A DNA stretch of 64,000 nucleotides, from assembly GCF_010500865.1 (NCBI RefSeq), contig NZ_JAAAWN010000003.1, positions 1 to 64,000 of the forward strand, in the 5' to 3' direction. Below are positions 55,205-64,000 of the stretch, one piece after another. The number at the start of each line of letters is the position of its first letter. Position 1 is the stretch's first letter. The notes beneath the pieces were generated by a model. It saw nothing but the letters and a program-made list of their open reading frames with translations, was not told where the DNA came from and searched no databases. This DNA comes from Alteromonas profundi. Its GTDB lineage: Bacteria > Pseudomonadota > Gammaproteobacteria > Enterobacterales > Alteromonadaceae. The translations under genes were made by a program, and so were the position numbers.

Positions 55205-56626
55205 TTATTTCTTTTTCTTCGCCTTTGGATTTGGCATGTCGGTAATGCTACCTTCAAATATTTCTGAAGCAAGACCAATAGACTCATTAAGCGTTGGGTG
55301 AGCATGGATAGTTAATGCCACATCTTCTGCATCAGCACCCATTTCAATAGCTAAACCAATTTCACCGAGCATTTCGCCAGCGTTGGTTCCAACCATTGCA
55401 CCACCAATAACGCGGCCAGTGTCTTTATCAAAGATCATCTTAGTCATACCGTTAGTTGCATCAGATGCAATAGCACGGCCAGAGGCTGCCCAAGGGAAAG
55501 TTGCAGTTTCGTAGCTTACGCCTTGCTCTTTCGCTTCTTTCTCGGTTAAACCAACCCAAGCGACTTCTGGCTCAGTATAGGCAACAGAAGGAATAGCGCG
55601 TGGGTCGAAGTAGTGTTTCTGTCCGGCAATAACTTCCGCCGCAACGTGACCTTCATGCACCGCTTTGTGCGCAAGCATAGGTTGACCTACCAAATCGCCA
55701 ATAGCGAAGATGTGATCAACGTTAGTACGCATTTGCTTATCAACGTTAATGAAACCACGCTCATCTACGTTTACGCCAGCTTTATCTGCGCCAATAACTT
55801 TGCCGTTAGGCTTACGACCTACAGCAACCAATACTTTGTCGTAACGCACTGGCTCAGAAGGTGCTTTTTTACCTTCGAAGGTAACATACAAGCCGTCGTC
55901 TTTTGCTTCAACCGCCGTTACCTTGGTTTCAAGCATGATGTTAAACTTGTCTTTGTAGTCTTTCATGAATACTTTCATGATGTCTTTGTCAGCAGCTGGA
56001 ATAAGCTGATCTAAGAATTCAACTACGTCAATTTTTGAACCTAATGCTTCGTAAACTGTACCCATTTCTAGACCGATGATACCACCGCCTAGTACTAGCA
56101 TTTTTTCTGGAATGTCTTTCATTTCCAGTGCGCCAGTTGAGTCGATTACACGCTCATCTTCTGGGATAAACGGAAGGCTTACCGGCTCAGAGCCAGCAGC
56201 AATAATGGCCTTCTCAAAAGTAATAGTAGTAACGTCGTCACCATTTTTTACTTCAAGCGTGTTGCTGCCAGTAAATTTACCGTAACCTTTTACATGCTTG
56301 GTTTTACGCATTTTAGACATGCCGCCAAGACCATTGGTTAGTTGCTTAACCACACTGTCTTTGTATTCACGAATTTTGTCTAAGTCGATGGTAGGCTCGC
56401 CAAACGATACACCGTGGCTTGCAAGGTGCTTCGCTTCTTTCATTACCTTAGCAACGTGAAGAAGGGCTTTAGAAGGAATACAGCCAACGTTTAGACAAAC
56501 GCCACCTAGGGTGTCACGAGAATCTACGATTACTGCCTCAATACCTAAATCAGCTGCACGGAAAGCTGCTGAATAACCGCCAGGGCCACCGCCCAGTACC
56601 ACCAATTGCGTTTTTATTTCGCTCAT
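55205..56626 (-). CDS. lpdA: Dihydrolipoyl dehydrogenase (E3)
   Basis: Reoxidises lipoyl groups of pyruvate dehydrogenase, and probably of the other 2-oxoacid dehydrogenases and glycine cleavage. It has about 473 residues from MSEIKTQLVV. The FAD motif is LGGGPGGYSAAFRAAD, the redox disulfide GGVCLNVGCIPSK, the NAD motif LGGGIIGLEMG, and the C-terminal catalytic HAHPTLNES. It is the last gene of pdhR-aceE-aceF-lpdA. Confidence 0.96.
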   Translation of the reverse strand: MSEIKTQLVVLGGGPGGYSAAFRAADLGIEAVIVDSRDTLGGVCLNVGCIPSKALLHVAKVMKEAKHLASHGVSFGEPTIDLDKIREYKDSVVKQLTNGLGGMSKMRKTKHVKGYGKFTGSNTLEVKNGDDVTTITFEKAIIAAGSEPVSLPFIPEDERVIDSTGALEMKDIPEKMLVLGGGIIGLEMGTVYEALGSKIDVVEFLDQLIPAADKDIMKVFMKDYKDKFNIMLETKVTAVEAKDDGLYVTFEGKKAPSEPVRYDKVLVAVGRKPNGKVIGADKAGVNVDERGFINVDKQMRTNVDHIFAIGDLVGQPMLAHKAVHEGHVAAEVIAGQKHYFDPRAIPSVAYTEPEVAWVGLTEKEAKEQGVSYETATFPWAASGRAIASDATNGMTKMIFDKDTGRVIGGAMVGTNAGEMLGEIGLAIEMGADAEDVALTIHAHPTLNESIGLASEIFEGSITDMPNPKAKKKK

Positions 56627-56758
56627 TGTGAACCTCAATCCTGTTCTTGTAGGGTTATGCTATTACTTATGCGCAATAGCATAACCTAAATGCCGCTAAA
56701 TGGGCCGATAAAATCGTCGAAAATGTTACTGATATTGTAAACTTTTTCGACCTTTTAC

Positions 56759-58777
56759 TTAAAGTATGATTCTGCGTAAGTCAGTTAGGTTTGCCGCAAC
56801 CTCTGTAGAGAATCTTGCACCTACTGCACCATCGATAACACGGTGGTCATATGACAGGCTCAGTGGCACCATCAAGCGGGGCTCAAATTCCTTACCATTC
56901 CACTTAGGCTTCATCTCAGACTTAGACACACCTAATATGGCGACTTCTGGCGCATTTACAATAGGCGTAAACGCTGTACCGCCAATACCGCCAAGGCTAG
57001 AAATAGTGAATGTACCACCTTGCATATCAGCTGCTTTAAGCTTGCCTTCACGGGCTTTCTTAGACGTGTCGATTAGCTCTTGTGATAACTGTTCAATACC
57101 TTTCTTATTCACGTCACGAATAACAGGAACAACAAGGCCGCCTGGGGTTTCCACCGCAATACCAATGTTGATAAATTTCTTAATGATTAAGCTTTCGCCA
57201 TCATCAGACAGTGACGAGTTAAATACTTCGTATTTTTCTAACGCTTTGGCAACGGCTTTCATAATGAAAACGAGCGGCGTGATCTTAAGACCAGACTTAA
57301 CTTTCGCGTGGTAAGCGTTTTGCTCTTTACGGAAAGCTTCAACGTCAGTGATATCGGCTTCGTCAAATTGAGTAACGTGGGGGATAGTTGCCCAGTTACG
57401 GTGTAAGAACGGACCTGATATCTTCTGAATACGCGAGAGTTTTTGCTCTTCCACTTCGCCAAACTTGCTGTGATCAACAGGTTTTACCGGCACAATTTGC
57501 AACACATTGTCGCCTGCCGGCGCACTTGCACCACTGCTCTTAGGTTTAGCGAGTTCTGCTTTCACATAAGCCTGAACATCTTCTTTAAGAATGCGGTTCT
57601 TCGGACCTGAGCCGTTTACAAGGGTAAGGTCTACACCGAACTCTCTGGCAATACGACGTACCGACGGTGATGCATGAGCTTTGCCGCCGTTTGACGGTGT
57701 TGACGCTGCTGCAGGCGCTGGCGCAGGCTTCTTAGCCGCAGGCGCTTGCTCTTTTTTCTGTTCTGCTGGCTTTTCAGCTGCTGGAGCAGATTCTGCCTTA
57801 GCTGGCGCAGACGTTTCGCCACCACTGGTTTCTAATTTAACAACCAATGTACCTTGTTTAACTTTATCACCGGTTTTAATGAAAACTTCTTTCACCGTAC
57901 CGGCGTGCGTTGAAGGTACATCCATAGTGGCTTTGTCAGTCTCTAGGGTAATAAGGCCATCTTCTTTCTCTACCTTATCGCCTTTTGAAACCAATACATC
58001 GATAACGTCAACTTCATCTTCGCTACCAATATCAGGCACTTCAACTTCAATCTCTTCGCTTGCACTTGCGCTTGAAGACGCCGCACTATCGCTAGATGAC
58101 GTCGTCGCTGGCTCTGCGTCTGACTCTGTTGTAGATGCTGAATCAGATTCAGCCGCGCTGCCTGCATCGCCAGTTTCTAGTTTAATAACCAGCGTGCCTT
58201 CTTTCACCTTATCGCCAGTTTCGATGAAGACTTCTTTCACCGTACCAGCGTGCGTTGAAGGTACATCCATAGTGGCTTTATCAGTTTCTAGCGTAATCAA
58301 ACCATCTTCTTTCTCGATGGTGTCACCTACTGAAACAAGAACGTCGATAACATCCACTTCCTCGTCGCTACCGATATCAGGCACCTTAACTTCGATGACT
58401 TCGCTGCTAGTTGATGACGCTGGCGCAGCGTCTGATTTACTTTCTTCTTTAGGTGCTTCTTCTTGTGCTGGCGCGTCTTCTTTAGGCGCTTCTTCTTGCG
58501 CTTCTTCAGCTGACTCGTCAGAAGACGCATCGTCGCCCCCGGCTTTCTTCATTTCACCGATAACATCGCCTTCTTTAATCTTGTCGCCTACAGCAACAGA
58601 CAAGCTAACGATTTCACCTTCAAATGGCGCCGGGATGTCCATAGACGCTTTGTCACTTTCTACAGTAACAACGCCTTCTTCAGCCTCAATGGTGTCGCCT
58701 ACGGCAACACATAGCTCGATAACTTCAACTTCGTCACCGCCTACATCGGGTACGATAATCTTTTGAATATCTGACAT
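56759..58777 (-). CDS. aceF: Pyruvate dehydrogenase E2, dihydrolipoamide acetyltransferase
   Basis: The core subunit of the complex, 672 residues. Three lipoyl domains carry Lys in ESDKASMD (about residue 43) and twice in ETDKATMDVPS. They are joined by acidic Ala/Ser/Glu-rich linkers, followed by a subunit-binding domain (HASPSVRRIAREFGVDLTLV) and the acyltransferase domain with YDHRVIDGAVGARF near the end. The second and third lipoyl domains are nearly alike, so one arose by duplication. The acidic linkers explain the long antisense open frame here. The ATG lies 20 bases after aceE. Confidence 0.95.
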   Translation of the reverse strand: MSDIQKIIVPDVGGDEVEVIELCVAVGDTIEAEEGVVTVESDKASMDIPAPFEGEIVSLSVAVGDKIKEGDVIGEMKKAGGDDASSDESAEEAQEEAPKEDAPAQEEAPKEESKSDAAPASSTSSEVIEVKVPDIGSDEEVDVIDVLVSVGDTIEKEDGLITLETDKATMDVPSTHAGTVKEVFIETGDKVKEGTLVIKLETGDAGSAAESDSASTTESDAEPATTSSSDSAASSSASASEEIEVEVPDIGSEDEVDVIDVLVSKGDKVEKEDGLITLETDKATMDVPSTHAGTVKEVFIKTGDKVKQGTLVVKLETSGGETSAPAKAESAPAAEKPAEQKKEQAPAAKKPAPAPAAASTPSNGGKAHASPSVRRIAREFGVDLTLVNGSGPKNRILKEDVQAYVKAELAKPKSSGASAPAGDNVLQIVPVKPVDHSKFGEVEEQKLSRIQKISGPFLHRNWATIPHVTQFDEADITDVEAFRKEQNAYHAKVKSGLKITPLVFIMKAVAKALEKYEVFNSSLSDDGESLIIKKFINIGIAVETPGGLVVPVIRDVNKKGIEQLSQELIDTSKKAREGKLKAADMQGGTFTISSLGGIGGTAFTPIVNAPEVAILGVSKSEMKPKWNGKEFEPRLMVPLSLSYDHRVIDGAVGARFSTEVAANLTDLRRIIL

Positions 58778-58797
58778 ATGTAAAATACCTTTTTTGG

Positions 58798-61473
58798 CTA
58801 CGCGTAAAGTGGATTAAGTTTTTCAGCGTTAATATCAAAACGCTTAATCGCTTCTGCTACCACTTTCTTCTCAACATCACCGCGTTGAGCAAGCTCATAA
58901 AGTGATGCAACCACAATGTATGACGCATTAACTTCAAAGTGCGTACGCAAGTTTTCACGGCTGTCGCTGCGTCCAAATCCGTCTGTACCTAGGCAACGGT
59001 ATTCAGTGTCGATAAACGCACGTACTTGATCTGAGTAGTTCTTAACATAGTCAGTGGCAGAAATAGCAGGGCCTGCATCTTTCGTAATAACCTGACCAAT
59101 GTAAGGCACTTTTTGTTCTGCTTCTGGGTTAAGCATGTTGTAACGTGCAACGTCTTGACCTTCGCGCGCTAACTCATTAAACGAAGTTACTGAGTACACG
59201 TCTGAAGAAACGTTGTAGTCGTCACATAGAATCTTCGCTGCTTTACGTACTTCATTTAAGATAGTACCTGAGCCCATTAGCTGAACGTTAAGCTTAGATT
59301 TGCCGCTTTCAATACGTTCTAGCTTATAAATACCTTTAATGATTTGCTCAGCAACATCATCACCTTCTGGCATTGCAGGGTGCTGGTAGTTCTCGTTCAT
59401 CAGTGTTAGGTAATAGAACACGTTCTCGTTGTTACCGTACATACGACGTAGACCGTCTTGTACGATAACAGCCACTTCGTAACCGTATGTTGGATCGTAC
59501 GTAATACAGTTAGGAATTAGGTTAGCTTGAACGTGTGAATGTCCGTCTTGGTGCTGCAGACCTTCACCGTTAAGTGTCGTTCTACCTGCTGTTGCACCTA
59601 ATAGGAAACCACGTGCTTGGCTATCGCCCGCTGCCCATGCAAGGTCACCAACACGTTGGAACCCAAACATTGAGTAGTAAATGTAGAACGGAATAGTGGT
59701 GGCATTACACGTTGAGTAAGACGTACCTGACGCTACCCACGATGCCATTGCACCTAGCTCGTTAATTCCTTCTTGTAGTACCTGACCTTTCTTATCTTCA
59801 CGATAGTAAGCTACTTGGTCTGCATCTTGCGGTACATATTTTTGGCCTTCGTTGGCGTAAATACCTACCTGACGGAACAAGCCTTCCATACCGAAGGTAC
59901 GGGCTTCATCAGGAATAATTGGCACAATACGCTTACCAATCTTCTTATCTTTCAACAACGCGTTAAGCACACGTACAAATGTCATAGTAGATGACACTTG
60001 GCGATCGCCTGAACCTTTAAGTACGGCATCAAACGCGCTTAGCTCTGGAACTTCTAGTTGTTCATCTGCCTGCTGTCTACGAGAAGGAAGGTAACCCCCT
60101 AATGCTTCACGACGTGCTTTAAGGTACTTAAGCTCTTCACTGTCTTCAGGGAACTTGTAGTAAGGCAGTTCTTCAATTTTTTCGTCAGCAACAGGGATAT
60201 TGAAACGGTCACGGAATTTCTTAATTGATTCCACGTCCATTTTCTTCACGTTGTGCGCAACGTTTTGTGCTTCACCCGACGCACCTAAACCAAACCCTTT
60301 AACGGTTTTTGCTAAGATAACGGTTGGACGACCTTTGGTGTCCATCGCTTTTTGGTATGCCGCGAATACTTTAACCGGATCGTGACCACCACGGTTAAGG
60401 CGCCAAATATCTTCATCTGACATGTTAGCAACAAGGGCGGCGGTTTCTGGGTACTTATTAAAGAAGTTTTCCCGCGTATACTTACCGCCTTTGGCTTTAC
60501 AGTTTTGGTATTCACCGTCTACTGTTTCGCCCATAAGCTGAATAAGCTTGCCTGATTTATCACGAGCAAGGAGCTCATCCCAGTAGCTACCCCAAATAAC
60601 TTTAACCACTTCCCAGCCTGCGCCACGGAATGTGCCTTCAAGTTCTTGAATGATTTTACCGTTACCACGTACAGGGCCGTCGAGGCGCTGCAGGTTACAG
60701 TTAATTACAAAAGTCAGGTTATCTAAGCCTTCCCGTGAAGCAAGACCAATTGCACCCAAGCTTTCTGGCTCATCACACTCACCGTCGCCCATGTAGCAGT
60801 ATACACGTTGCTCAGAACAGTCTTTAATACCGCGGTTAGTAAGGTACTTAAGGAAGCGAGCGGTATAAATGGCTTGAAGTGGACCTAGGCCCATAGATAC
60901 CGTAGGGAACTGCCAGTAATCTTTCATCAAGTGAGGGTGCGGGTATGAAGACAGACCGTCACCTGCACATTCTTGACGGAAGTTGTTTAGCTGTTCTTCG
61001 GTAAGGTTACCCTCGATGAACGAGCGGGCATAAATACCTGGTGAAATATGGCCTTGGGCAAAAATAAAGTCGCCGCCATTTTTATCAGTGGGTGCTTTGA
61101 AGAAGTGGTTAAAGCCCACATCGTAAAGCATTGCCGATGACGCGAAACTACCAATATGACCACCAAGTTCAAGGTCTTTTTTAGACGCACGCAATACAAT
61201 CATCAAAGCATTCCAGCGAATTGCTGCACGAATACGAGCTTCAATGGTAAGGTCGCCCGGCATTTTCGGCTCTTGTGCTGCTGGTATTGTATTGATGTAT
61301 GCGGTAGTGGCATCGTACGGTAGATGCGCTCCGCTGCGACGAGCCTTATCAATAAGTTTCTCGAGTAAATAATGGGCGCGTTCTACACCTTCCTCTTCAA
61401 ACACAGACTCGAGGGCGTCGAGCCACTCTTTGGTTTCTTGAGGATCCACATCTTGGTGCATCATATCAGTCAT
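58798..61473 (-). CDS. aceE: Pyruvate dehydrogenase E1 component
   Basis: Thiamine-diphosphate-dependent decarboxylase that feeds acetyl groups to E2, 891 residues, the homodimeric type. Features include HISPGIYARSFIEGNL, the thiamine motif YMGDGECDEPESLGAIGLAS and NLQRLDGPVRGNGKI. It is the first enzyme gene of the operon, about 195 bases after pdhR. Confidence 0.96.
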   Translation of the reverse strand: MTDMMHQDVDPQETKEWLDALESVFEEEGVERAHYLLEKLIDKARRSGAHLPYDATTAYINTIPAAQEPKMPGDLTIEARIRAAIRWNALMIVLRASKKDLELGGHIGSFASSAMLYDVGFNHFFKAPTDKNGGDFIFAQGHISPGIYARSFIEGNLTEEQLNNFRQECAGDGLSSYPHPHLMKDYWQFPTVSMGLGPLQAIYTARFLKYLTNRGIKDCSEQRVYCYMGDGECDEPESLGAIGLASREGLDNLTFVINCNLQRLDGPVRGNGKIIQELEGTFRGAGWEVVKVIWGSYWDELLARDKSGKLIQLMGETVDGEYQNCKAKGGKYTRENFFNKYPETAALVANMSDEDIWRLNRGGHDPVKVFAAYQKAMDTKGRPTVILAKTVKGFGLGASGEAQNVAHNVKKMDVESIKKFRDRFNIPVADEKIEELPYYKFPEDSEELKYLKARREALGGYLPSRRQQADEQLEVPELSAFDAVLKGSGDRQVSSTMTFVRVLNALLKDKKIGKRIVPIIPDEARTFGMEGLFRQVGIYANEGQKYVPQDADQVAYYREDKKGQVLQEGINELGAMASWVASGTSYSTCNATTIPFYIYYSMFGFQRVGDLAWAAGDSQARGFLLGATAGRTTLNGEGLQHQDGHSHVQANLIPNCITYDPTYGYEVAVIVQDGLRRMYGNNENVFYYLTLMNENYQHPAMPEGDDVAEQIIKGIYKLERIESGKSKLNVQLMGSGTILNEVRKAAKILCDDYNVSSDVYSVTSFNELAREGQDVARYNMLNPEAEQKVPYIGQVITKDAGPAISATDYVKNYSDQVRAFIDTEYRCLGTDGFGRSDSRENLRTHFEVNASYIVVASLYELAQRGDVEKKVVAEAIKRFDINAEKLNPLYA

Positions 61474-61644
61474 GGTGCCATCCTATTTTTGCTTATATAG
61501 AAAATCCTCCCTTAGCATTGCTTGTAATCTTACAAGCGCTAAAAGAAAGAAAACTAATTTACGTTGTACTCACAGTGACCCAATCTGGCTCACCTGCTTT
61601 TGCATTGGCACAGGTAAAAACCTGACCGGCCGCTGCGAATGAAT

Positions 61645-61669
61645 AACCGCCAGATTAAATCTGACGGTT
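61645..61669 (-). terminator. Hairpin at the pdhR stop codon
   Basis: AACCGCCAGATT and ATCTGACGGTT pair over about 11 bases, overlapping the pdhR stop codon. It has little T tail. It may trim or partly stop transcripts between pdhR and aceE. Confidence 0.45.
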
Positions 61670-62414
61670 AAATCTCTAACCGACGCAACGCACGCTGTAC
61701 ACGAGTGTCACGTTGATTAATGGTTAGTAGCGTTTTTTCTATAAACGCTAAATGGGTATTACATGCCTGGCGTGCAGCCTCAGGGTCGCGTGAGGCTATT
61801 GCTTCTACAATTTCACGACGTTGCTTTGCGATATCTTCTACCGCCTCTGGGTTCACTGCCAGCATGTCAAAATTTCGTTCAATATTATCCACCAGCATAC
61901 TTTGCATGGTGCTCATTACGTGTAGCAGCACCATGTTGTGTGATGCTCGCGCCATAATGATATAAAACTTGCCCAATGCTTCTGCTTGCGCCCGTTTACT
62001 CTCCTGTGGATTAGGAGAAGGAAGCTCGTTTAATGCCCGCTTTAACGCGTCATAGTCTTCCGGTTGCCCACGTAACGCGGCATAGTATGCTGCCATACCT
62101 TCAAGTGCGTGACGAAACTCAAGTAAATCAAATTGGGTTTCAGGACGCTTACTTATCATCGCCATTAGCGGGTCTGTCATTGCCGAATTCAAATCGCGAC
62201 TGACAAAAGTACCACCGCCTTGTTTGCGCTCTACCAGCCCACGTGCTTGTAAATTACCTATTGCTTCTCGCAACGAAGGGCGTGAAACATCGAACTGCAA
62301 AGCGAGTTCTCGCTCTGGAGGCAGCTTTTGTCCTGCCAGTAAGGTGCCATCTAAAATCATGGACTCTAACTGCTCGGTTATAACGTCGGCCAATTTTTTT
62401 CGCTGCTGACGCAT
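61668..62414 (-). CDS. pdhR: Pyruvate dehydrogenase complex repressor
   Basis: A GntR/FadR-type regulator of 248 residues. The winged HTH has LPPERELALQFDVSRPSLRE and ERKQGGGTFVSRDL. A helical FCD effector domain follows that binds pyruvate in the family. It heads the aceE-aceF-lpdA group, and a matching operator lies in its own promoter, so it is probably self-repressed until pyruvate rises. Confidence 0.93.
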   Translation of the reverse strand: MRQQRKKLADVITEQLESMILDGTLLAGQKLPPERELALQFDVSRPSLREAIGNLQARGLVERKQGGGTFVSRDLNSAMTDPLMAMISKRPETQFDLLEFRHALEGMAAYYAALRGQPEDYDALKRALNELPSPNPQESKRAQAEALGKFYIIMARASHNMVLLHVMSTMQSMLVDNIERNFDMLAVNPEAVEDIAKQRREIVEAIASRDPEAARQACNTHLAFIEKTLLTINQRDTRVQRALRRLEI

Positions 62415-62489
62415 GCGTAATTCACGTCCTTAAATCTTCAAAGTGCGGTAACTAATACGTAAAGGTATATAAAAAAGGGCTTGCCAGTT

Positions 62490-62507
62490 AAATTGGTAAT
62501 ACCATTT
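62490..62507. promoter_or_regulatory. PdhR operator upstream of pdhR
   Basis: AAATTGGTAATACCATTT matches the ATTGGT-N-ACCAAT PdhR box with one weak position. It lies about 75 bases before the pdhR start, in a 325-base gap that otherwise shows no gene. Confidence 0.75.
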
Positions 62508-62739
62508 TACCTATACAGTTTAAGCCATGTTGAAAGTCAGGTAAATACTCTCAAGCATAGCAAAGTTATACAGGCTTGCATGATGTTAAGCTTTATTGTT
62601 GAATTTGTTGCAAAAAGTGAATGATTTCACACTGGTCTGATGAGGGGAATTAAGTTTACTTAACGAAAGAAACACCTGATCTATAAGTAAAAAAATTATA
62701 GACCAAGTGTAGATGCTTAAAAAGTTGTTAATAAAAACC

Positions 62740-63615
62740 TTACGCTAAGGTGCCTAAAAGCGTTAGAAATGATGTTACCACGACAAGAAAAATGACATTT
62801 CTTTTAGCTAATTTTACCAGTACGCTGGGCTCTACACCTGCGTTTTCTGCTTGTTTTTTATGCTCTTCAGGAGAAAGCATTTCGGCGTTAGCTGAAACTG
62901 TCGTAAGAAAATCGTAAGCTGCTACATCAAGGGCGAACGCGCCTTTAAGCCACTGGGGTAAAGCTCGGGAGAAGTGCCCCATCATTAACATACCAAAGGC
63001 GGTAATTCTCACGGGAATAAAATCGAGTGCGAACATAAGTCGCGCAGCATTCTCAGCTTGAGGGTGTTGCGTAGCGCAAAACGCGTCGGTGGCACTGCGG
63101 CTTAAACAGTAAAACAACGCTCCTGGGGCGCCAAAAGCAATAAACCAGAGTATTACTGCGGCATAGTGCTGGTAGTTTAGCCACGTAAGATGCTGACCAA
63201 AACTTTGCCCTTCGCCAAGCGCTGTACCATCACTTTTGGGTACACTATTGCAGTGGCCTAGTTGATCGGTATACATACTACAGGCTTGCAGGTCTCCTCG
63301 CTCTGCTGCGTTTAAGAATCGCTTATAGATGCTACGAAGTGTGGGACAACCAATACACACAAATAACACTAAACTTTGCTCAATAAACGTAAAAAAGGCG
63401 CCTAATAAATAGTATTCAATAAGGCCAAGAATCAACGCAGGGGCGATTAACAATAGGTACAACGTAATTGAAGACCCATCGCTTTTTAACCAATCTTTTG
63501 ATGCTGCCCACTCACGATACTGGGCTGCGTAGTATTCAATATGCCACTGCGGCGATTTACCCACCACGCGCTCTAAACTTAATACCAGCAACAAACTCAT
63601 TAAAATCATATTCAC
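62740..63615 (-). CDS. ampE: AmpE-like inner-membrane protein
   Basis: A membrane protein of 291 residues with about four hydrophobic segments. It has WHIEYYAAQYREWAASKDWL near the N-terminus and LIIAPALILGLIEYYLLG-type helices. It belongs to the AmpE/CobD-like family associated with AmpD. It is about 55 bases downstream of ampD in the same direction, as in E. coli. An alternative start two codons in is possible. Confidence 0.85.
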   Translation of the reverse strand: MNMILMSLLLVLSLERVVGKSPQWHIEYYAAQYREWAASKDWLKSDGSSITLYLLLIAPALILGLIEYYLLGAFFTFIEQSLVLFVCIGCPTLRSIYKRFLNAAERGDLQACSMYTDQLGHCNSVPKSDGTALGEGQSFGQHLTWLNYQHYAAVILWFIAFGAPGALFYCLSRSATDAFCATQHPQAENAARLMFALDFIPVRITAFGMLMMGHFSRALPQWLKGAFALDVAAYDFLTTVSANAEMLSPEEHKKQAENAGVEPSVLVKLAKRNVIFLVVVTSFLTLLGTLA

Positions 63616-63669
63616 TTTCCTTGCCTATAAGAAACGGAGATTTAGCCGCCGCATCTTATAAATTAGTGG

Positions 63670-64000
63670 TTAAGCATTAATTGCCGTTCTGTATCGTGCC
63701 CAATCAAACGCCACGCCCGGATCGGACTTTCTTCCAGGCGCAATATCATTATGACCTACAATACGCCCTAAAGAGATCCGAGGATAGCGTTGGCGTATAA
63801 AACGGGTAACATCGGTAAGAGCCTGATATTGTTCCTGTGTATAGGCCAAATCGTCTGTACCCTCTAACTCTATACCGATAGAAAAATCGTTACATCTATG
63901 TCTACCTTGAAAAGTGGAAACCCCTGCATGCCAAGCCCGTTGATTAAATGGAACAAATTGCTCTACTTCACCGCTACGGTAAATAACACAATGGGCTGAC
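63670..64000 (-). CDS. ampD: 1,6-anhydro-N-acetylmuramyl-L-alanine amidase AmpD, C-terminal part
   Basis: A zinc amidase that recycles cell-wall muropeptides in the cytosol. The gene is cut by the right window edge, and about 110 codons are visible. The reading includes QRAWHAGVSTFQGRHRCNDF, then FSIGIELEGTDD, RISLGRIVGHNDIAPGRKSD and PGVAFDWARY. HAG and GHNDIAPGRKSDPG are the family's zinc-binding and catalytic segments. The stop is complementary to 63670-63672. The start and first zinc ligand are outside the window. Confidence 0.92.
   Translation of the reverse strand, partial: SAHCVIYRSGEVEQFVPFNQRAWHAGVSTFQGRHRCNDFSIGIELEGTDDLAYTQEQYQALTDVTRFIRQRYPRISLGRIVGHNDIAPGRKSDPGVAFDWARYRTAINA

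Noticed and set aside
57681..58766. 361-codon open frame antisense to aceF
   Set aside because: It is the mirror of the repetitive acidic linkers and lipoyl domains of aceF. The Ser/Pro/Thr-rich translation is an artefact of codon usage.

Overview
The window looks like the chromosome of a marine gammaproteobacterium of the Alteromonadaceae, most likely Alteromonas. This rests on the protein sequences and on two conserved gene neighbourhoods. One is ygfB-pepP-ubiH-ubiI next to gcvTHP, with 6S RNA, ygfA (fau), rpiA and serA alongside. The other is ampD-ampE next to pdhR-aceE-aceF-lpdA. Species-level assignment is inference.

Accessory part (1 to about 25,635). The left edge holds the cut end of an IS21-type element, a complete IS1182-family insertion sequence with 4-bp target duplications (647-2316), about 1.5 kb of unrecognised mosaic DNA, and a two-gene type III restriction-modification system (3841-8604). 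Next to it (8940-8995) are three repeats that match the layout of a Tn7-type right end. From 9008 to 25630 there is a complete Tn7-like transposon of 16,623 bp. It has TGTGATC termini, three TnsB-type binding repeats at each end and 5-bp target duplications (CAACC). It sits immediately downstream of the gcvP stop codon, right end towards gcvP. Its core is tnsA-tnsB-tnsC-tniQ-tnsD, all transcribed leftward. Cargo on the left is a Septu-like AAA ATPase/HNH pair. Cargo on the right is a three-gene ABC-3C-like operon and an unrecognised 659-residue protein with a C-terminal HEPN-like RNase motif, the latter bracketed by two decayed tyrosine recombinases.

The three repeats left of the transposon have the same 18- and 21-base spacing as its own right end but a different half-site. 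The simplest reading is two related but distinct Tn7-like elements inserted one after the other at the 3' end of gcvP, with the type III system as cargo of the older one. Both right ends carry an intrinsic terminator just inside the repeats, pointing so as to stop gcvP transcription.

Core part (25,639 to 64,000). The glycine cleavage operon gcvTHP has a divergent LysR regulator. Beyond it lie a frameshifted M24 peptidase gene, an EamA transporter, two ubiquinone hydroxylases, pepP and ygfB. Then, on the other strand, come 6S RNA, ribokinase, nucleoside hydrolase, a hybrid sensor kinase, fau, rpiA, a structured leader and serA. The remaining segment carries two DUF481 outer-membrane proteins, an HDOD protein, a DUF1289 protein, a SIMPL-domain protein, an RND efflux pair with a divergent LysR regulator, the pyruvate dehydrogenase operon under its PdhR box, and ampE plus a partial ampD.
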